Below, piece by piece: positions 47,431 through 60,640 of a DNA stretch of 64,000 bases. The notes beneath the pieces were generated by a model. That model saw only the letters and a list, made by a program, of their open reading frames with translations. It did not search any database and had not been told where the DNA came from. Position 1 is the first letter of the stretch. Each line of letters opens with the position of its first letter. The stretch is taken from NCBI GenBank assembly GCA_037501455.1, contig CM074858.1, forward strand, positions 49,163,001-49,227,000, written 5' to 3'. The translations under genes and the position numbers were made by a program. Source of the DNA: Lantana camara. Lineage: Eukaryota; Streptophyta; Magnoliopsida; Lamiales; Verbenaceae.

Positions 47431-50283
47431 GTTCAAGATAAAGTGCTTGGGATCTTAGTACCCACTGGGAAAACAAGTTTCCTCCAAGATCGTTGGGATT
47501 TTAAGATCTTCTAAAAATAGTGGGAGCTACATACGAGAAAAGACCTAAATCATATGTATTACGTTATTATTCAACATGCTCACATTTTCTCTGCTTAGCA
47601 TTTAGGTTGTAGTTTTGTGATTCTCTACAATATGAAATGCAAACCCATTTGTATCCATCCTTAAGTCAAACAAGTTGACTAAGTCCTACATAACTCTAAT
47701 TAACTTCGGATCCTAAAATTCATTTTAGATTCAGAAAAGAGAAAACTGTTCTCTATAGGGCGATATTTTCACATACTTGTGAAAATTCGACCCGGGCCAA
47801 AAGAGAAGCAATTCAAAGTGAATGGATTCTTCCAACCACTTAAGAGCAATTGTACCTCATTAAAAATGTTACAAGGTATAACATTATGGAATTGTTCCAT
47901 ATTCCAAATGAGGAAACAAGTGCACACGAACGAGGTCTAAAAATCTTATTTGAAGATCTTGAAGTCTCGATCTTAATTGAGAAACGAGTTCTCAGTGCAC
48001 TGATTGCTTGCATTGCTTCCACCATCATTGAACCCTTTTATACTCAACCAAAATGTTGTCATTGTAGCATAGTTAATCATTTAGTTGATCACGATTGAGA
48101 GCATCCTTAAGAAGGACTAAAAGGTTATGATGGTTAATTCTTCTTCTGAACCTACTAAGGTAAAGGCTTGAAAGCCTAATGAAGAAGAGACCTTTAAAGC
48201 CCAATAAAAGGGCATGTAAGGGGTACGCCCAAAAGACATACAGATCATATAAGAATGTTTGGTTCTATAGTAGCAAATAAGGACTTTGAAAGGGAACTAC
48301 AAAGAGTATGGGTACTCTGAATGTTATCTCGTTTAGTAATTCTAATAGGAATAGAATTCACAAGTCTTGAGTTAATCTTACATAATCCGTTGTGTAAAAC
48401 TCAAAGCACTAATGTTTTGAGCATACAACGAGATAACAAATGTAAGTGAGATGACAAAAGTTTCGAATTACTTAGGCACGTTAAGACACAAAAGGATTAG
48501 TGAGTTAGACATCTTAGGATCATTTTTTGAAAATGGATCTCGAGAGTTAACTTCCTGTGAATCTTATCTTAAGGGAAACGTTCCCAAAACATAGTTTAGG
48601 TGAAACGTTGAACGTGCCCAATTACAATGGATTTTGATCCATATTGATATTTATCTATTGCTCAATGTAAGCACTAGAAATAATCATCAGTCTAATCATT
48701 ATAAATGAGTGTACTTGATGAAGTACAAATTCGAAACTTATATCAAATTCTTAGAATTTCAAAGGAGGTTAGGAACCGAAGTAGTCATAAGATATATACA
48801 ACTTGGTCTGATCGAGATGGTAAATATCTTAGTAACTAATTCCTTTGTCATATTAGAGATAATAGGATCATCTTTCAGCAAACTCGTTCTGAAACACCTT
48901 GGTGTTTTTGAATGAAGGAACAAAACCTTATAGGATATGGTTCGTTCCATAGTAAGTTTTGCTGACTTACATTTGTTCTAGGAATAAACCCCTATAATAT
49001 GCAGTTAGAGATTTTGAATCTAGTACCTTCCATAATTACTCCCTTAATTGCGCTATACAATGTGGCATTCTAAAATCCCATAATTATTCTTATCGAAGAA
49101 TTTAGGGTAATTCTCTTAAGTGAAGAGGATAGAGGGAGATAAGCTTGAAACGAGTTCAAGTTTACATAACAATATGGGATATTGTTTCTGCAATTCTCTT
49201 GAACAAAATTTGTTTGTTTCAAAGAACATACCTTTCTTAGGGAATCATTCCCATATGACAAGAAAGGAAAGTAGGCAGACCTCAAAGAAATTTGAGGATA
49301 AATACCCCACGCCACATATAGAAGAAACGAGCCCTTCTAATAAAACTTAGCAAAATTTTAAAGTAAGTACAAGTGTCAAACCCCTCATCTTAAGACGCTT
49401 GTAGAACGTATTCCTAGGAATTACTTAAAGAGGAGACACTATCAGATTTGGAATCTGAATATTGTAAGCAAGCCTTGAAATCCGATATGGAGTCCATATA
49501 CTCAAACTAAGTTTCGATCTTGGTTGATCCACCTGAATGGATCTACAAGCGAAAGCTTGGAGTAAATAGAAAGCATTACAACCTTCTTGATGATTGGAAT
49601 CCAAAAGTCCATTCGGACTTTATTTAGCATATCTGCATATTCTGACTATGAGATATGATAAATGAATGTGAGATCTATCTTATTCAATAGGAGATTGAAA
49701 GAGACTAAAATATGGTACATCCATAAATCTCATATTCAGTGGGCGTATGCACAAGGTATGCAAACCCCTAAGTCAACCTAAAGATTGATAAAGGCTTCTA
49801 GGAATTCGAGAAATTCAATTCCATAGGATAGTCAAAATCGTTTGACTCAGATGAAAGTCGAATAACTCTCAAATGCACGTGTAATAGTTAGTAATGTTAG
49901 CTTCAACCTTTGGTACTTTAGACATGACATCATTCTCATTAGGAATGAGAACGATAACATGAAAGTCACCAAAATATGTTTGACATGAAAGATTTTTGTG
50001 ATAAATAATAAATTCTCAATCAAGTGCATAACCACGATACTAAATTAGTTTAGTTTGGACAATGGAACATCTCTTTTGAAGAGGATGTGTCCTAAGATAA
50101 CTTTGAGAAAGTTAGAATGTCCAAAAATCCTTTAAGTGAAAGGGTGCATAGTGCATGCAATATTATGTACTAGATTTGATATGGCGCAACACTAAGCGTA
50201 GTGGGCCGAATCTTATATGACCTTATAGTTGGTCACTGGACTGTTGTAAAATAAACCCTCAGAGTACTTTAGAAGAAATGAGG

Positions 50284-50288
50284 ATATC
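50284..50288. repeat. Target-site duplication ATATC, left copy
   Basis: ATATC lies immediately before the LTR at 50289 and is identical to 62616-62620. Confidence 0.95.
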
Positions 50289-51962
50289 TGTAGCACCCGA
50301 GCGTTAGGTACCACATCTCCCGCACCGGGACCCGACCCGTATATGAAATGGGAGTCCATACACGTGCCAAATCCACGGCGAACGGGGACGCAACACACAC
50401 GCTATGCTAGGCGGGATTAACCCTTAAACCAAACAGTGCAAGAATCATAAAATCAGAGTTAAATAAAATTCGCGGAAGCAAGATTAACATAGCATATACA
50501 ATGAGCCACCAAGCTCCAAAAATAGATATACAAAAGCATTACATAATCAACGGCGCTCATGGCCTACAAAAATCATAACGCTCCAAACTAAAACTATAAT
50601 CATAAGCAAAATATCAACAAGAGTATGAATATGAGACAAAAGGAAGTGCTAAACATAAATGCAAGACCTAGACGACTTGTATTCCCGCCTAGCACTCCTA
50701 TTCCTGCACAAAACAACTGGAAAACAACCGGGTTCAGTCTAAAAGAGACTGGTGGGTATAAAACGGGCATAAGATACATAATATCGCATAAATTAAACAC
50801 ATACATGCAAGCCCTAATCCCGTGTGAAGTTTAGTAAGACTTTACCAAGTGGTTAAAACAAAAAGGAAACATCAACGGGATTACGACGTTCATATTCATT
50901 CATAAATGTTCATAAATGTTCATAAGGGTTTATGGCCCGGCGAGTGGGCGTGCACAATCTCCAACCTACTCCTCGTGTAATCATAATTAATTATTCAATA
51001 ATTCGTTATCATACATAAATCTTTTGTGCTCATAAATACATGATCATAATCATTCATATACTCCTTTTTCCTCCGGGTGGTGGACGGGCTTGCAAGACCC
51101 GGCCACCGGTTCATACATGGGCCAATGGGGGTACATGAATTCCCCAAGGGCACTCAGCTCCCATTCCCCGCTAAAACTCCTAGCGAGGGCCGGTATCACC
51201 GTAGTTTGGTTGGGACTAGTATATGGGATCCCCGTCAGCCCTTGCTTCCTCGGTTAGCCACATATACTAAGTCCCGGGGCCCGTGCAATCATAAATCATA
51301 AATATCTCGCCAAACATAAGGTAGGGTTCATAAATAAAAGAAAGGGTCATACGTTTGAAATTATTTACCCGAAATGACTCGATATAAATATATATACGAT
51401 TTTGGCTTAAAACTTTGCACATAAGGAATATATAAGGTTGTTTTAACTAATAGAAGAAAAACCCACCTTTACCAAAGCAGAAATAAAGGCACAAGCGTCT
51501 CAAGGCTCGCCCTCGTCTCCGACCAAACCCGAATCTGTGCAAAAGAAAAGGTATGAAACTCAATGACCACATATGACGCTCGGCAATGAAGTGAATATGA
51601 CATGAATGCATAAATGATCATGTTATATCATAAAATGTTCATGTGCACGATTAAAGAATTTAAATCATATAATCATTCATTCGTTCATATATTTCATTCA
51701 ATTTCATAAGTTCATAATATTCATAAACTCATAATTCATAATTCATATCAATTAATCTAACATTCAATTAATAAGCATATCACATATAATATTCATATTC
51801 ACATTTAGGAATAAAATAAATAAAACGTTCAATCAAAAGTCAGTAGAATAAATACGCGAAATAGAAATCAATTAATTTCAATAATTAAATTAAATTAAAT
51901 AATATATAAAATATATAATAAATATATATAATATAATATTTATAAATAATCATATATAATAA

Positions 51963-52200
51963 TGTACAATATATATATATATATATAAAATATGTACATA
52001 TATACACGTACACACTCACACACACATGCATGCAATTTATATACACAATATATATATATATATATCACACACATGCATGCAAATACACACACAAATACTA
52101 AATATATGTATATATATTTATACACACTCACACGTACACAGCCATGCATGCATTCATACACATAATCACACACATACACAAATACATATATATAACTACA
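51963..52200. repeat. (TA)n/(CA)n/CATGCATG microsatellite tract
   Basis: Two (TA)n runs of about 20 bp each (51970-51986, 52044-52064) sit among ACACAC and ATGCATG repeats. The other LTR has the same tract with much longer (TA)n runs. The tyrosine- and cysteine-rich open frames here follow from the repeats. Confidence 0.9.
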
Positions 52201-52320
52201 CAGCCATACCCATGCATGCAAGAACACCACACACGCAGCACAAACCCCTCAGTCATGCAACCAAAATAGCAGCAACAACAGCCCAGGAAAACGAAGCAAG
52301 AACTCAAGCAAAACGGGGTG

Positions 52321-52439
52321 ACACCCCCGTGTCACCCTCCAAGCCTGGACCGAGACACCCCCGTGTCTCGGTACAGAAGTTCCAGGCTACGAAGCACCCC
52401 CGTTCCTCGCTGGAACGGGCAGGAAAGGCACGCCCGTGA
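52321..52439. repeat. Cluster of ACACCCCCGTGT palindromic words, 3' LTR
   Basis: Words start at 52321 and 52355 (ACACCCCCGTGT), 52394 (GCACCCCCGTTC) and 52428 (GCACGCCCGTGA); spacing is 34, 39 and 34 bp. Word 1 is extended by GGTG...CACC and word 2 by CCGAG...CTCGG, so each forms its own hairpin with private flanks. Word 3 starts the stem GTTCC-TCGCT-GGAAC. Confidence 0.9.
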
Positions 52440-54040
52440 CGCACAGCAGCAACAGCCTCTGTTTTTAACAGAAAAGTGCAGCAGCAACTACAGCTATGTA
52501 CGAGCAAGAAAGGCAACAAAATCATGCATGAAAAGCTGTAAAAGACTCAGTTAAACACACCCAAGAATCCATGAAAGAGACAACAAAAAGGAAGAAGGAA
52601 ATCTCAGCAAAATGACAGCTGAAAATCAGTTGAAAAAAAACAGGGCAACAAACGCGAAAAACAGGGCAAGCTTGCATTCAATCCTTCTCCAACCATTTAA
52701 TCAGTTAAGACCAACAAATAAGCAGCAAAATATCATGTATTCAACAAGTAAATCAGTTCCAAAAGCGATCAATCAAGGCATGGAAGCATACGTGACGTTC
52801 ATGTGGGATTTTCTGAAAATTGTCATAAATGATATATCATAAATACTTCAACAACCACGAAATCAATGACCATAAATGATATGAGGAAGTCAAAACAATC
52901 AATCTCAAGCTTGGAATCGAACAAAATCAATGAGAAACGAAGAAGATCAAGAATTTGCCCCAAACCTTCATTTTCGGGAAAAATGCCCAGAATGGATGAA
53001 ACCTTACTCAAAATCATGAATGAAAAGATGAAAATGCTCAGAATTAATCATATAATACAACCCTTAGCTTACCTTGATGATTGGTTGAATTTTAGATGAG
53101 ATTTGAGCTCCAAAATTTCCAAGGTTTGAAGGGTTACGGGACTGGAGAGAAAAACAGTAGCTTTGGCTGAGTTTTGGGGCTTATGTGAGGATAATCTCGG
53201 TTAGAGATTGATATGTCATGCTAGGTGGTTGAGTTAGGGATCTAAGGAATCAAACCATGGTTACTTTGGTTATGGTTTGGCCAAGATATGGCTGAATTAG
53301 TGCAACAAGGTCAAGTTGGTCGCCGATTCGTTTTTCGGTTGAAATTCGGAGTTTCAAATGACTTAGGAAAAATGTAAGGCTAAGTTTACTAAACCCGAAT
53401 TTTCGTTACGAGTTCAGTGGAGTTGACGGAACTCGAATCCGAGTTCCCGAGCTCAAGATATTAAATTCGGAACCAAGGGTACGCTACGTGCTCGTTAGCT
53501 CCCGTTTTGGTTCCTCAATTAAAATTAAATTCGTTAACCTATCAAATGAATTCAAAAACATAAATTGAGCATAAAATCATGTTCATAACACATATATGTA
53601 CGACATATTACAAATTCGTGCCAATTTGATATCATATCATATAAGAACGAAGCACAAAACAAACGAACAAGCTCATACATGCAATTCATTCATAAATTAT
53701 GAAATCCCCATGCACAATTCAACCAAATTCATGCAAAATGAAATGAAATTCATGCATATTTAATTCCCATGCAAAAATATGATTATTTAACATAACATAT
53801 AATTAGTATAATTATTAAATAAATAGTAAAATAATTAAACATTTATATATATATATATATATATAATACGAAATATATATGTATAATTAATAATATTAAA
53901 ATAAGATATTATAATATAATATAATAAAATAATAACAATTATAATAAAAATTAAATATAAAACACGTAAAAACAATTAATTCACGCAAATTAGTAAACAC
54001 ATACATCGTACCTTTACGTCCGAGAAATCGGGGCGTTACA

Positions 54041-54053
54041 ATCTCTCCCCCTT
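54041..54053 (-). other. Polypurine tract
   Basis: On the minus strand AAGGGGGAGAGAT lies directly before the 3' LTR start TGTAACG, as required for plus-strand priming. Confidence 0.9.
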
Positions 54054-54073
54054 AAAAGAATCCGTCCTCAGAT

Positions 54074-54316
54074 TCACTGCTCGCTCGGAAACAACTCGGG
54101 GTGAAATCTTTTCATCTTATCCTCCGTCTCCCACGTAGCCTCTTCGGTTTTATCACTTCTCCAAAGAACCTTGACTAGTGGAATACGCCGATTTCGAAGT
54201 TCCTGAAACTTCCGATCCAATATCTTAATCGGCTTCTGAACGAAGGTGAGATCCGGTTCTAATTCCACTTCTTCAACCGGTAGAACCTCGGACTCATCTC
54301 GATAATATTTTCGGAG
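54074..54316 (-). pseudogene. Chromodomain-like tail of the gag-pol, behind an in-frame TAG
   Basis: The frame of the gag-pol continues without a shift after the TAG at 54317-54319 and runs about 80 codons to a TGA at 54074. It contains ILDRKFQELRNRRIPLVKVLW and EEATWE, the chromodomain-like block of Del/Tekay integrases, which is thought to steer integration by contacting chromatin. As written, the main product would end right after FHVS and lack this domain unless the stop is read through. Confidence 0.9.
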
Positions 54317-57300
54317 CTATGAGACGTGAAACACGTTATGAATTCCAGTCAAATTCGGAGGCAAGTCCAATCGATAGGCCGTATCCCCAATCTTCTCCAA
54401 AATCTCATACGGTCCCATATACCGAGGGTTCAATTTCCCTCCTCGTCCAATCCTTGAGAACCCTTTTCGTGGGGAAGCCTTTAAGAAAACCCTATCTCCA
54501 ATCTCAAACTCCAAATTCTTCCTCCGAAGATCTGCATAACTCTTTTGTCGATCCTGAGCAGCCTTCATCCGTTGTCTAATTATCTGGACCTTATCAATGG
54601 CCTCTTGTACCGCCTTAGAGGGTTTTTCCTTCTTTTCCCCTCTTCTAATCCCCTCTTGTTTGGTCCAATTCCATTCCTCCAAGTCAAAGAACAACGGTGA
54701 TCGACATTTACGTCCATAAAGAGCTTCATAAGGGGCCATTTCAATCGAGGCTTGATAGCTATTATTGTAAGCAAACTCGATTAACGGCAACTGTTCATTC
54801 CACGAGCTTTGAAAGTCCAATGCACATGCTCTCAACAAATCCTCCAGATATTTAATCAACCTTTCTGATTGTCCGTCGGTCTGAGGATGGAAAGCTGTGC
54901 TGAATTGAAGCCTTGTTCCCAAACACTTCTGTAATTCTTGCCATAACCGTGAAGTAAATCTGGGATCCCGATCCGAGACAATACTAACAGGTACACCATG
55001 AAGCCTGACAATCTCATCATTGTACCTCTTGGCCAACTTACTCACTTTATCGGACATTCTGATAGCAAGAAAATGAGCTGATTTTGTCAATCTGTCCACA
55101 ATAACCCAAATTCCATCAAAACCTCCTCTCACTTTTGGTAATCCCGAAACAAAATCCATAGCTATTTGTTCCCATTTCCATTCCGGGATAGGTAATGGTC
55201 GAAGTAGCCCTGATGGTTTTTGATGTTCTGCCTTTACCACTTGACAAGTCATGCAGTGTTTCACGAAGTCGATCACATCCCGTTTCAATCCATTCCACCA
55301 ATAGAATTGCTTAAGATCCTTATACATTTTGTTCCCTCCGGGATGTATCGAATAACCTGACCGATGGGCTTCCTCAAGAATAATCCTTTTTAACTCTTCC
55401 GGGACAACAACTCTATTCTTGAATCTTAGAAGTCCCGTATCATCAAACCCAAACGGACACTCTGGATCAGCTCGAGCTTTCTCAGCCAATTTCTGAACCT
55501 CGGGATCAATCCTCTGAGCATCAAATAATCTCTGTTTAAGATCTGGTTGAACCGTAATATTCCGAACACTAGCCCTCAGTCTGAACAACTCATTCTCATC
55601 TCCAATTTCCACTTTCACATTGGACACGCTAGCTTTCCGACTAAGCGCATCCGCGACCAAGTTGGCTTTGCCGGGATGGTATCGTATTGTACACTCATAA
55701 TCCGCCAAAAGTTCCATCCAACGCCGTTGTCTCTTATTCAATTCCTTTTGCGAGAATAAGTATTGGAGGCTCTTATGATCGGAAAAGACCTCGAACGAAA
55801 TTCCATAAAGATAGTGTCTCCACTTACCCAAAGCAAAGATCACTGCCGCTAATTCCAAATCGTGAGTGGGGTAGTTCTGTTCATGCTCTTTCAGTTTCCT
55901 TGAGGCATAGGCGATCACTCTTCCATTCTGCATCAACACACATCCCAACCCTTCCTTTGAGGCGTCCGTGTAAACTGTATATCCTTCTGTACCTTCGGGA
56001 AGTGCTAATATAGGAGCGGTGGTCAACTTCTCCTTTAGAAGTTGGAAACTAGCCTCACATGCCTCGTCCCACTCAAACTTAATCGCTTTCTTAGTCAATC
56101 GGGTTAAAGGAGCCGCAATCTTTGAGAAGTCCTGAACGAATCTTCGATAGTAGCCTGCCAAACCCAAGAAACTCCTTATTTCTGAAGCATTTTTCGGGCT
56201 TTGCCATTGAATAACCGTCTCAATCTTAGAAGGGTCTACTTCTAAACCTTTCCTTGAAATAATATGGCCCAGAAATGCTACCCGATCAATCCAGAACTCA
56301 CATTTGCTAAACTTAGCATACAACCGATGTTCCCTTAAGGTTTCCAACACAATTCTGAGGTGCCTTGCATGATCCTCCGGAGTTCTCGAATAAACCAAGA
56401 TGTCATCGATGAAGATTACCACAAACTTGTCCAAATAGGGCCGGAAAATTCGATGCATCATATCCATAAAAGCAGCCGGAGCATTAGTCAATCCAAAAGG
56501 CATCACTACGAACTCGTAGTGTCCATACCGGGTGTTAAATCCCGTCTTCGGAATGTCCTCTTCCCGGATCTTCAATTGATAATATCCTTGTCTCAAGTCC
56601 AATTTTGAGTAAACCCCCGAACCTTGTAACATGTCAAATAAATCCTCAATATGGGGCAAAGGATACTTATTCTTTACAGTCATCCGATTAAGCTCCCGGT
56701 AATCTATACACATTCTTAAGGTTCCATCCTTTTTCTTAACAAAGAGAACCGGAGCACCCCACGGGGACGAACTTGGCCGAATATATCCAACTTTGAGCAA
56801 TTCCTCTAATTGAATCTTTAATTCTTTCAACTCGGCCGGTGCCATCCGATACGGAGTCTTAGAATACGGTGTGGATCCTGGATGTAAATCAATAACGAAC
56901 TCGATCTCACGGTCGGGTGGTAGAGAACTCAAATTCTCCGGAAACACATCGGAGAAATCCTTAACAACCGCGGTATCCTCTAACTTAACTTGATCTTTTG
57001 GCCTATTAAGAAGGTAAGCAATAAATCCCGTTGCTCCTTCTCTCATCAATTTGTGAGCTTCCATATAAGACAAGAGAGATACCGTTCTTGATCCACTACC
57101 AATCACCAATTCCTTCCCCAAGATCACCTTCTTCGCAAAACAATCGACATTGGCCCGATGCCTGAACAACCAGTCCATACCCAAGATAACTCCATACCTC
57201 TTCATGGGCATAACAATTAAATCAGCCGGATACTCTCTCCCTTCAATCAAAACCGAACACTCCCGAACCAACTGATCTGTCTGAAGACTCCCTCCAAGTG

Positions 57301-58597
57301 GCGAACTCACCAAATAATAAGAAGAAAGACAGATAACAGGCAAGCACAGAGTGGCAACTATATCACAAGAAATAAAGGAATGCGTGGCACCCGGATCAAA
57401 GAGTGCATGAATGCTCATGTTATGTATGCATAGGGTACCTTCTACCACGGCTGTGGGATCAATCTCTGCATCTTGTTCCTCACCCTCGAGGGCGTAAGCA
57501 CGAGCTTGAATCATTGGCCTTTGAGTTCCTTTCTGAAATCCGGGGTTCTTGTAGGGACATGTCTCCGCCATATGGTCGCTTTTCCCACATATGAGGCACA
57601 AGTTCAACCTTCTCCGACAATTATTATAGGTATGGGTCGGTCCCCCGCAATGCGTACATGGAGGTACATCCGGGCGTGAATTTGTAGGTGCCGGAGCTAT
57701 AGGTAGAGCCTTTGGTCGAGTCGGTACGGCCTGAGAACCTTGCCCTCCAAACCTAGGCTTCTTAAACGGACCCTTAGGAGGTGGACTAGCTTGAATCATC
57801 GGCCTCTTTCCCGAATTCGATCTGGATCCTCTTCCCATAGGAGCTCTAAACATCGGATCCTTCTTCTTGAATTCCTCCTCTTGAACCAAAGCCCTTTGCA
57901 CGGTGTCGGCAAATGACTCGAAGTTGTGCCCCGCTTGCCCGTGTCTCAAATCCTGTCTCAATCCCGCTATAAATTTCCTTGCTTTCCTCTTCTCATCCCG
58001 GGTGACATGAGGAGCATATTTCCCAAGTCTATTGAATACGGCGAGGTATTGAGTCACCGTACGAGCCCCTTGCTTTAATTCCATGAATTCCTGCTCCTTC
58101 CTTTCTCTTACCACTTCCGGTACAAAGCATTCCCGGAATTCTCTCTTGAAAACTTTCCAAGTTACTTCCTCTTCATCGACTTCAAGCTTCTCCCTTGTTC
58201 GTTCCCACCATTCATATGCATCTCCATCGAGTTGGAAGATAGCAAATTGGGCCTTCTCTTGCGTACTGAACTGTCGGACCCCAAATATCCTTTCCAATCT
58301 AATCAACCAACCCTCCGAGACCGCATCATCAATAGAACCAGAAAACCGAGGGGGGTTGTAACTCAGAAACACCCCATGAGGGTCTCTATTGTTATTATGA
58401 TTTGGTGGAGGAGCTTGTTGTTCTGCTTGTGGTGGTGGGGGAGCTTGAGCTCTCCGATGCTCTACATAATTGAAAACCGCTTCCATGAAATTTCCCATGT
58501 CCACCGGTGGTGCTTGTGGTTGGGGTGGAGGCGTAGGAGATCGATCATGATGACGGCGATGTCCGGGAGATCTCTCACGGTGTCTACGCGGAGGCAT
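54317..58597 (-). CDS. Gag-pol polyprotein of the young chromovirus
   Basis: A single frame from the ATG at 58597 gives 1426 residues. Gag (about 85-250) is followed by two CX2CX4HX4C zinc knuckles (314-327, 334-347), which package RNA. The protease has [10 protein letters not shown] with Asp at 401. Reverse transcriptase shows LDLRQGYYQ (Asp 667), [10 protein letters not shown] and FIDD (729-732). RNase H has Asp 878, Glu 915, Asp 940 and Asp 983. The integrase has the HHCC zinc site (His 1078, His 1085, Cys 1115, Cys 1118) and a DD35E core (Asp 1148, Asp 1209, Glu 1245), then a GDRVFLK...[10 protein letters not shown] domain. All catalytic residues are present. The stop TAG comes just before the chromodomain-like tail. 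It is the only long, fully open frame in the window besides the joined RAD4 exons. Confidence 0.97.
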   Translation of the reverse strand: MPPRRHRERSPGHRRHHDRSPTPPPQPQAPPVDMGNFMEAVFNYVEHRRAQAPPPPQAEQQAPPPNHNNNRDPHGVFLSYNPPRFSGSIDDAVSEGWLIRLERIFGVRQFSTQEKAQFAIFQLDGDAYEWWERTREKLEVDEEEVTWKVFKREFRECFVPEVVRERKEQEFMELKQGARTVTQYLAVFNRLGKYAPHVTRDEKRKARKFIAGLRQDLRHGQAGHNFESFADTVQRALVQEEEFKKKDPMFRAPMGRGSRSNSGKRPMIQASPPPKGPFKKPRFGGQGSQAVPTRPKALPIAPAPTNSRPDVPPCTHCGGPTHTYNNCRRRLNLCLICGKSDHMAETCPYKNPGFQKGTQRPMIQARAYALEGEEQDAEIDPTAVVEGTLCIHNMSIHALFDPGATHSFISCDIVATLCLPVICLSSYYLVSSPLGGSLQTDQLVRECSVLIEGREYPADLIVMPMKRYGVILGMDWLFRHRANVDCFAKKVILGKELVIGSGSRTVSLLSYMEAHKLMREGATGFIAYLLNRPKDQVKLEDTAVVKDFSDVFPENLSSLPPDREIEFVIDLHPGSTPYSKTPYRMAPAELKELKIQLEELLKVGYIRPSSSPWGAPVLFVKKKDGTLRMCIDYRELNRMTVKNKYPLPHIEDLFDMLQGSGVYSKLDLRQGYYQLKIREEDIPKTGFNTRYGHYEFVVMPFGLTNAPAAFMDMMHRIFRPYLDKFVVIFIDDILVYSRTPEDHARHLRIVLETLREHRLYAKFSKCEFWIDRVAFLGHIISRKGLEVDPSKIETVIQWQSPKNASEIRSFLGLAGYYRRFVQDFSKIAAPLTRLTKKAIKFEWDEACEASFQLLKEKLTTAPILALPEGTEGYTVYTDASKEGLGCVLMQNGRVIAYASRKLKEHEQNYPTHDLELAAVIFALGKWRHYLYGISFEVFSDHKSLQYLFSQKELNKRQRRWMELLADYECTIRYHPGKANLVADALSRKASVSNVKVEIGDENELFRLRASVRNITVQPDLKQRLFDAQRIDPEVQKLAEKARADPECPFGFDDTGLLRFKNRVVVPEELKRIILEEAHRSGYSIHPGGNKMYKDLKQFYWWNGLKRDVIDFVKHCMTCQVVKAEHQKPSGLLRPLPIPEWKWEQIAMDFVSGLPKVRGGFDGIWVIVDRLTKSAHFLAIRMSDKVSKLAKRYNDEIVRLHGVPVSIVSDRDPRFTSRLWQELQKCLGTRLQFSTAFHPQTDGQSERLIKYLEDLLRACALDFQSSWNEQLPLIEFAYNNSYQASIEMAPYEALYGRKCRSPLFFDLEEWNWTKQEGIRRGEKKEKPSKAVQEAIDKVQIIRQRMKAAQDRQKSYADLRRKNLEFEIGDRVFLKASPRKGFSRIGRGGKLNPRYMGPYEILEKIGDTAYRLDLPPNLTGIHNVFHVS

Positions 58598-58790
58598 CCT
58601 GTTCAAGAAACACTGAAATGCATGCTATTTTTAGTCCATGCATGCAAGTGCAATTAATTCGATCAAAATTCAAGATTTAAAGCACACCAGCACGTAAACA
58701 ATGCATATGCAACACATTGACAAGTTGTTCCTAAAGCCGAACGACCTAACTGACTCAACACGACACTAGAGCCCGGGTTTTGCAACCCTA

Positions 58791-58803
58791 GGCTCTGATA
58801 CCA
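58791..58803 (-). other. Primer-binding site of the chromovirus
   Basis: On the minus strand TGGTATCAGAGCC, complementary to initiator tRNA-Met, starts 8 bases after the 5' LTR end. Confidence 0.95.
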
Positions 58804-58811
58804 CATAAGGA

Positions 58812-60488
58812 TGTAGCACCCGAGCGTTAGGTACCACATCCCCCGCACCGGGACCCGACCCGTATATGAAATGGGAGTCCATACACGTGCCAAATCCACG
58901 GCGAACGGGGACGCAACACACACGCTATGCTAGGCGGGATTAACCCTTAAACCAAACAGTGCAAGAATCATAAAATCAGAGTTAAATAAAATTCGCGGAA
59001 GCAAGATTAACATAGTATATACAATGAGCCACCAAGCTCCAAAAATAGATATACAAAAGCATTACATAATCAACGGCGCTCATGGCCTACAAAAATCATA
59101 ACGCTCCAAACTAAAACTATAATCATAAGCAAAATATCAACAAGAGTATGAATATGAGACAAAAGGAAGTGCTAAACATAAATGCAAGACCTAGACGACT
59201 TGTATTCCCGCCTAGCACTCCTATTCCTGCACAAAACAACTGGAAAACAACCGGGTTCAGTCTAAAAGAGACTGGTGGGTATAAAACGGGCATAAGATAC
59301 ATAATATCGCATAAATTAAACACATACATGCAAGCCCTAATCCCGTGTGAAGTTTAGTAAGACTTTACCAAGTGGTTAAAACAAAAAGGAAACATCAATG
59401 GGATTACGACGTTCATATTCATTCATAAATGTTCATAAATGTTCACAAGGGTTTATGGCCCGGCGAGTGGGCGTGCACAATCTCCAACCTACTCCTCGTG
59501 TAATCATAATTAATTATTCAATAATTCGTTATCATACATAAATCTTTTGTGCTCATAAATACATGATCATAATCATTCATATACTCCTTTTTCCTCCGGG
59601 TGGTGGACGGGCTTGCAAGACCCGACCACCGGTTCATACATGGGCCAATGGGGGTACATGAATTCCCCAAGGGCACTCAGCTCCCATTCCCCGCTAAAAC
59701 TCCTAGCGAGGGCCGGTATCACCGTAGTTTGGTTGGGACTAGTATATGGGATCCCCGTCAGCCCTTGCTTCCTCGGTTAGCCACATATACTAAGTCCCGG
59801 GGCCCGTGCAATCATAAATCATAAATATCTCGCCAAACATAAGGTAGGGTTCATAAATAAAAGAAAGGGTCATACGTTTGAAATTATTTACCCGAAATGA
59901 CTCGATATAAATATATATACGATTTTGGCTTAAAACTTTGCACATAAGGAATATATAAGGTTGTTTTAACTAATAGAAGAAAAACCCACCTTTACCAAAG
60001 CAGAAATAAAGGCACAAGCGTCTCAAGGCTCGCCCTCGTCTCCGACCAAACCCGAATCTGTGCAAAAGAAAAGGTATGAAACTCAATGACCACATATGAC
60101 GCTCGGCAATGAAGTGAATATGACATGAATGCATAAATGATCATGTTATATCATAAAATGTTCATGTGCACGATTAAAGAATTTAAATCATATAATCATT
60201 CATTCGTTCATATATTTCATTCAATTTCATAAGTTCATAATATTCATAAACTCATAATTCATAATTCATATCAATTAATCTAACATTCAATTAATAAGCA
60301 TATCACATATAATATTCATATTCACATTTAGGAATAAAATAAATAAAACGTTCAATCAAAAGTCAGTAGAATAAATACGCGAAATAGAAATCAATTAATT
60401 TCAATAATTAAATTAAATTAAATAATATATAAAATATATAATAAATATATATAATATAATATTTATAAATAATCATATATAATAATAT

Positions 60489-60530
<42 letters not shown>

Positions 60531-60581
60531 GTACATATATACACGTACACACTCACACACACATGCATGCAATTTATATAC

Positions 60582-60640
<59 letters not shown>

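Larger units (their letters stand above)
45893..50288 (+). pseudogene. Decayed Ty1/copia internal region: leader, gag, integrase, RT
   Basis: To about 47300 it matches the copia leader at 21870-23110. From about 47650 it reads, with many frame breaks, like copia gag-pol. A CCHCSIVNHLVDHD segment at 48050-48098 suggests a zinc knuckle. YLMKYKFETYIKFLEF at 48709 resembles the integrase core and VSKNIPFLGN at 49220 the downstream integrase region. At 49440-49620 there is the usual start of the reverse transcriptase around 'MESIY' and 'LVDPPEWIYKRK'. No long open frame remains. The element is cut on the left by gypsy LTR sequence and on the right by the young element at 50289. Confidence 0.8.
50289..54040 (-). 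mobile_element. 3' LTR of the young chromovirus, 3752 bp
   Basis: On the minus strand it starts TGTAACGCCCCGATTTCTCGG and ends ...CGCTCGGGTGCTACA. It contains (TA)n and (CA)n microsatellites (51961-52200), a palindrome cluster (52321-52439) and a further (TA)n run near 53843-53864. Confidence 0.97.

Noticed and set aside
47850..48098. Functional 82-codon zinc-knuckle protein
   Set aside because: A piece of decayed copia gag between stops and frameshifts, with degraded leader and pol around it.
54319..54579. Plus-strand frames across the chromovirus gag-pol region
   Set aside because: Antisense shadows of the 1426-codon minus-strand frame.
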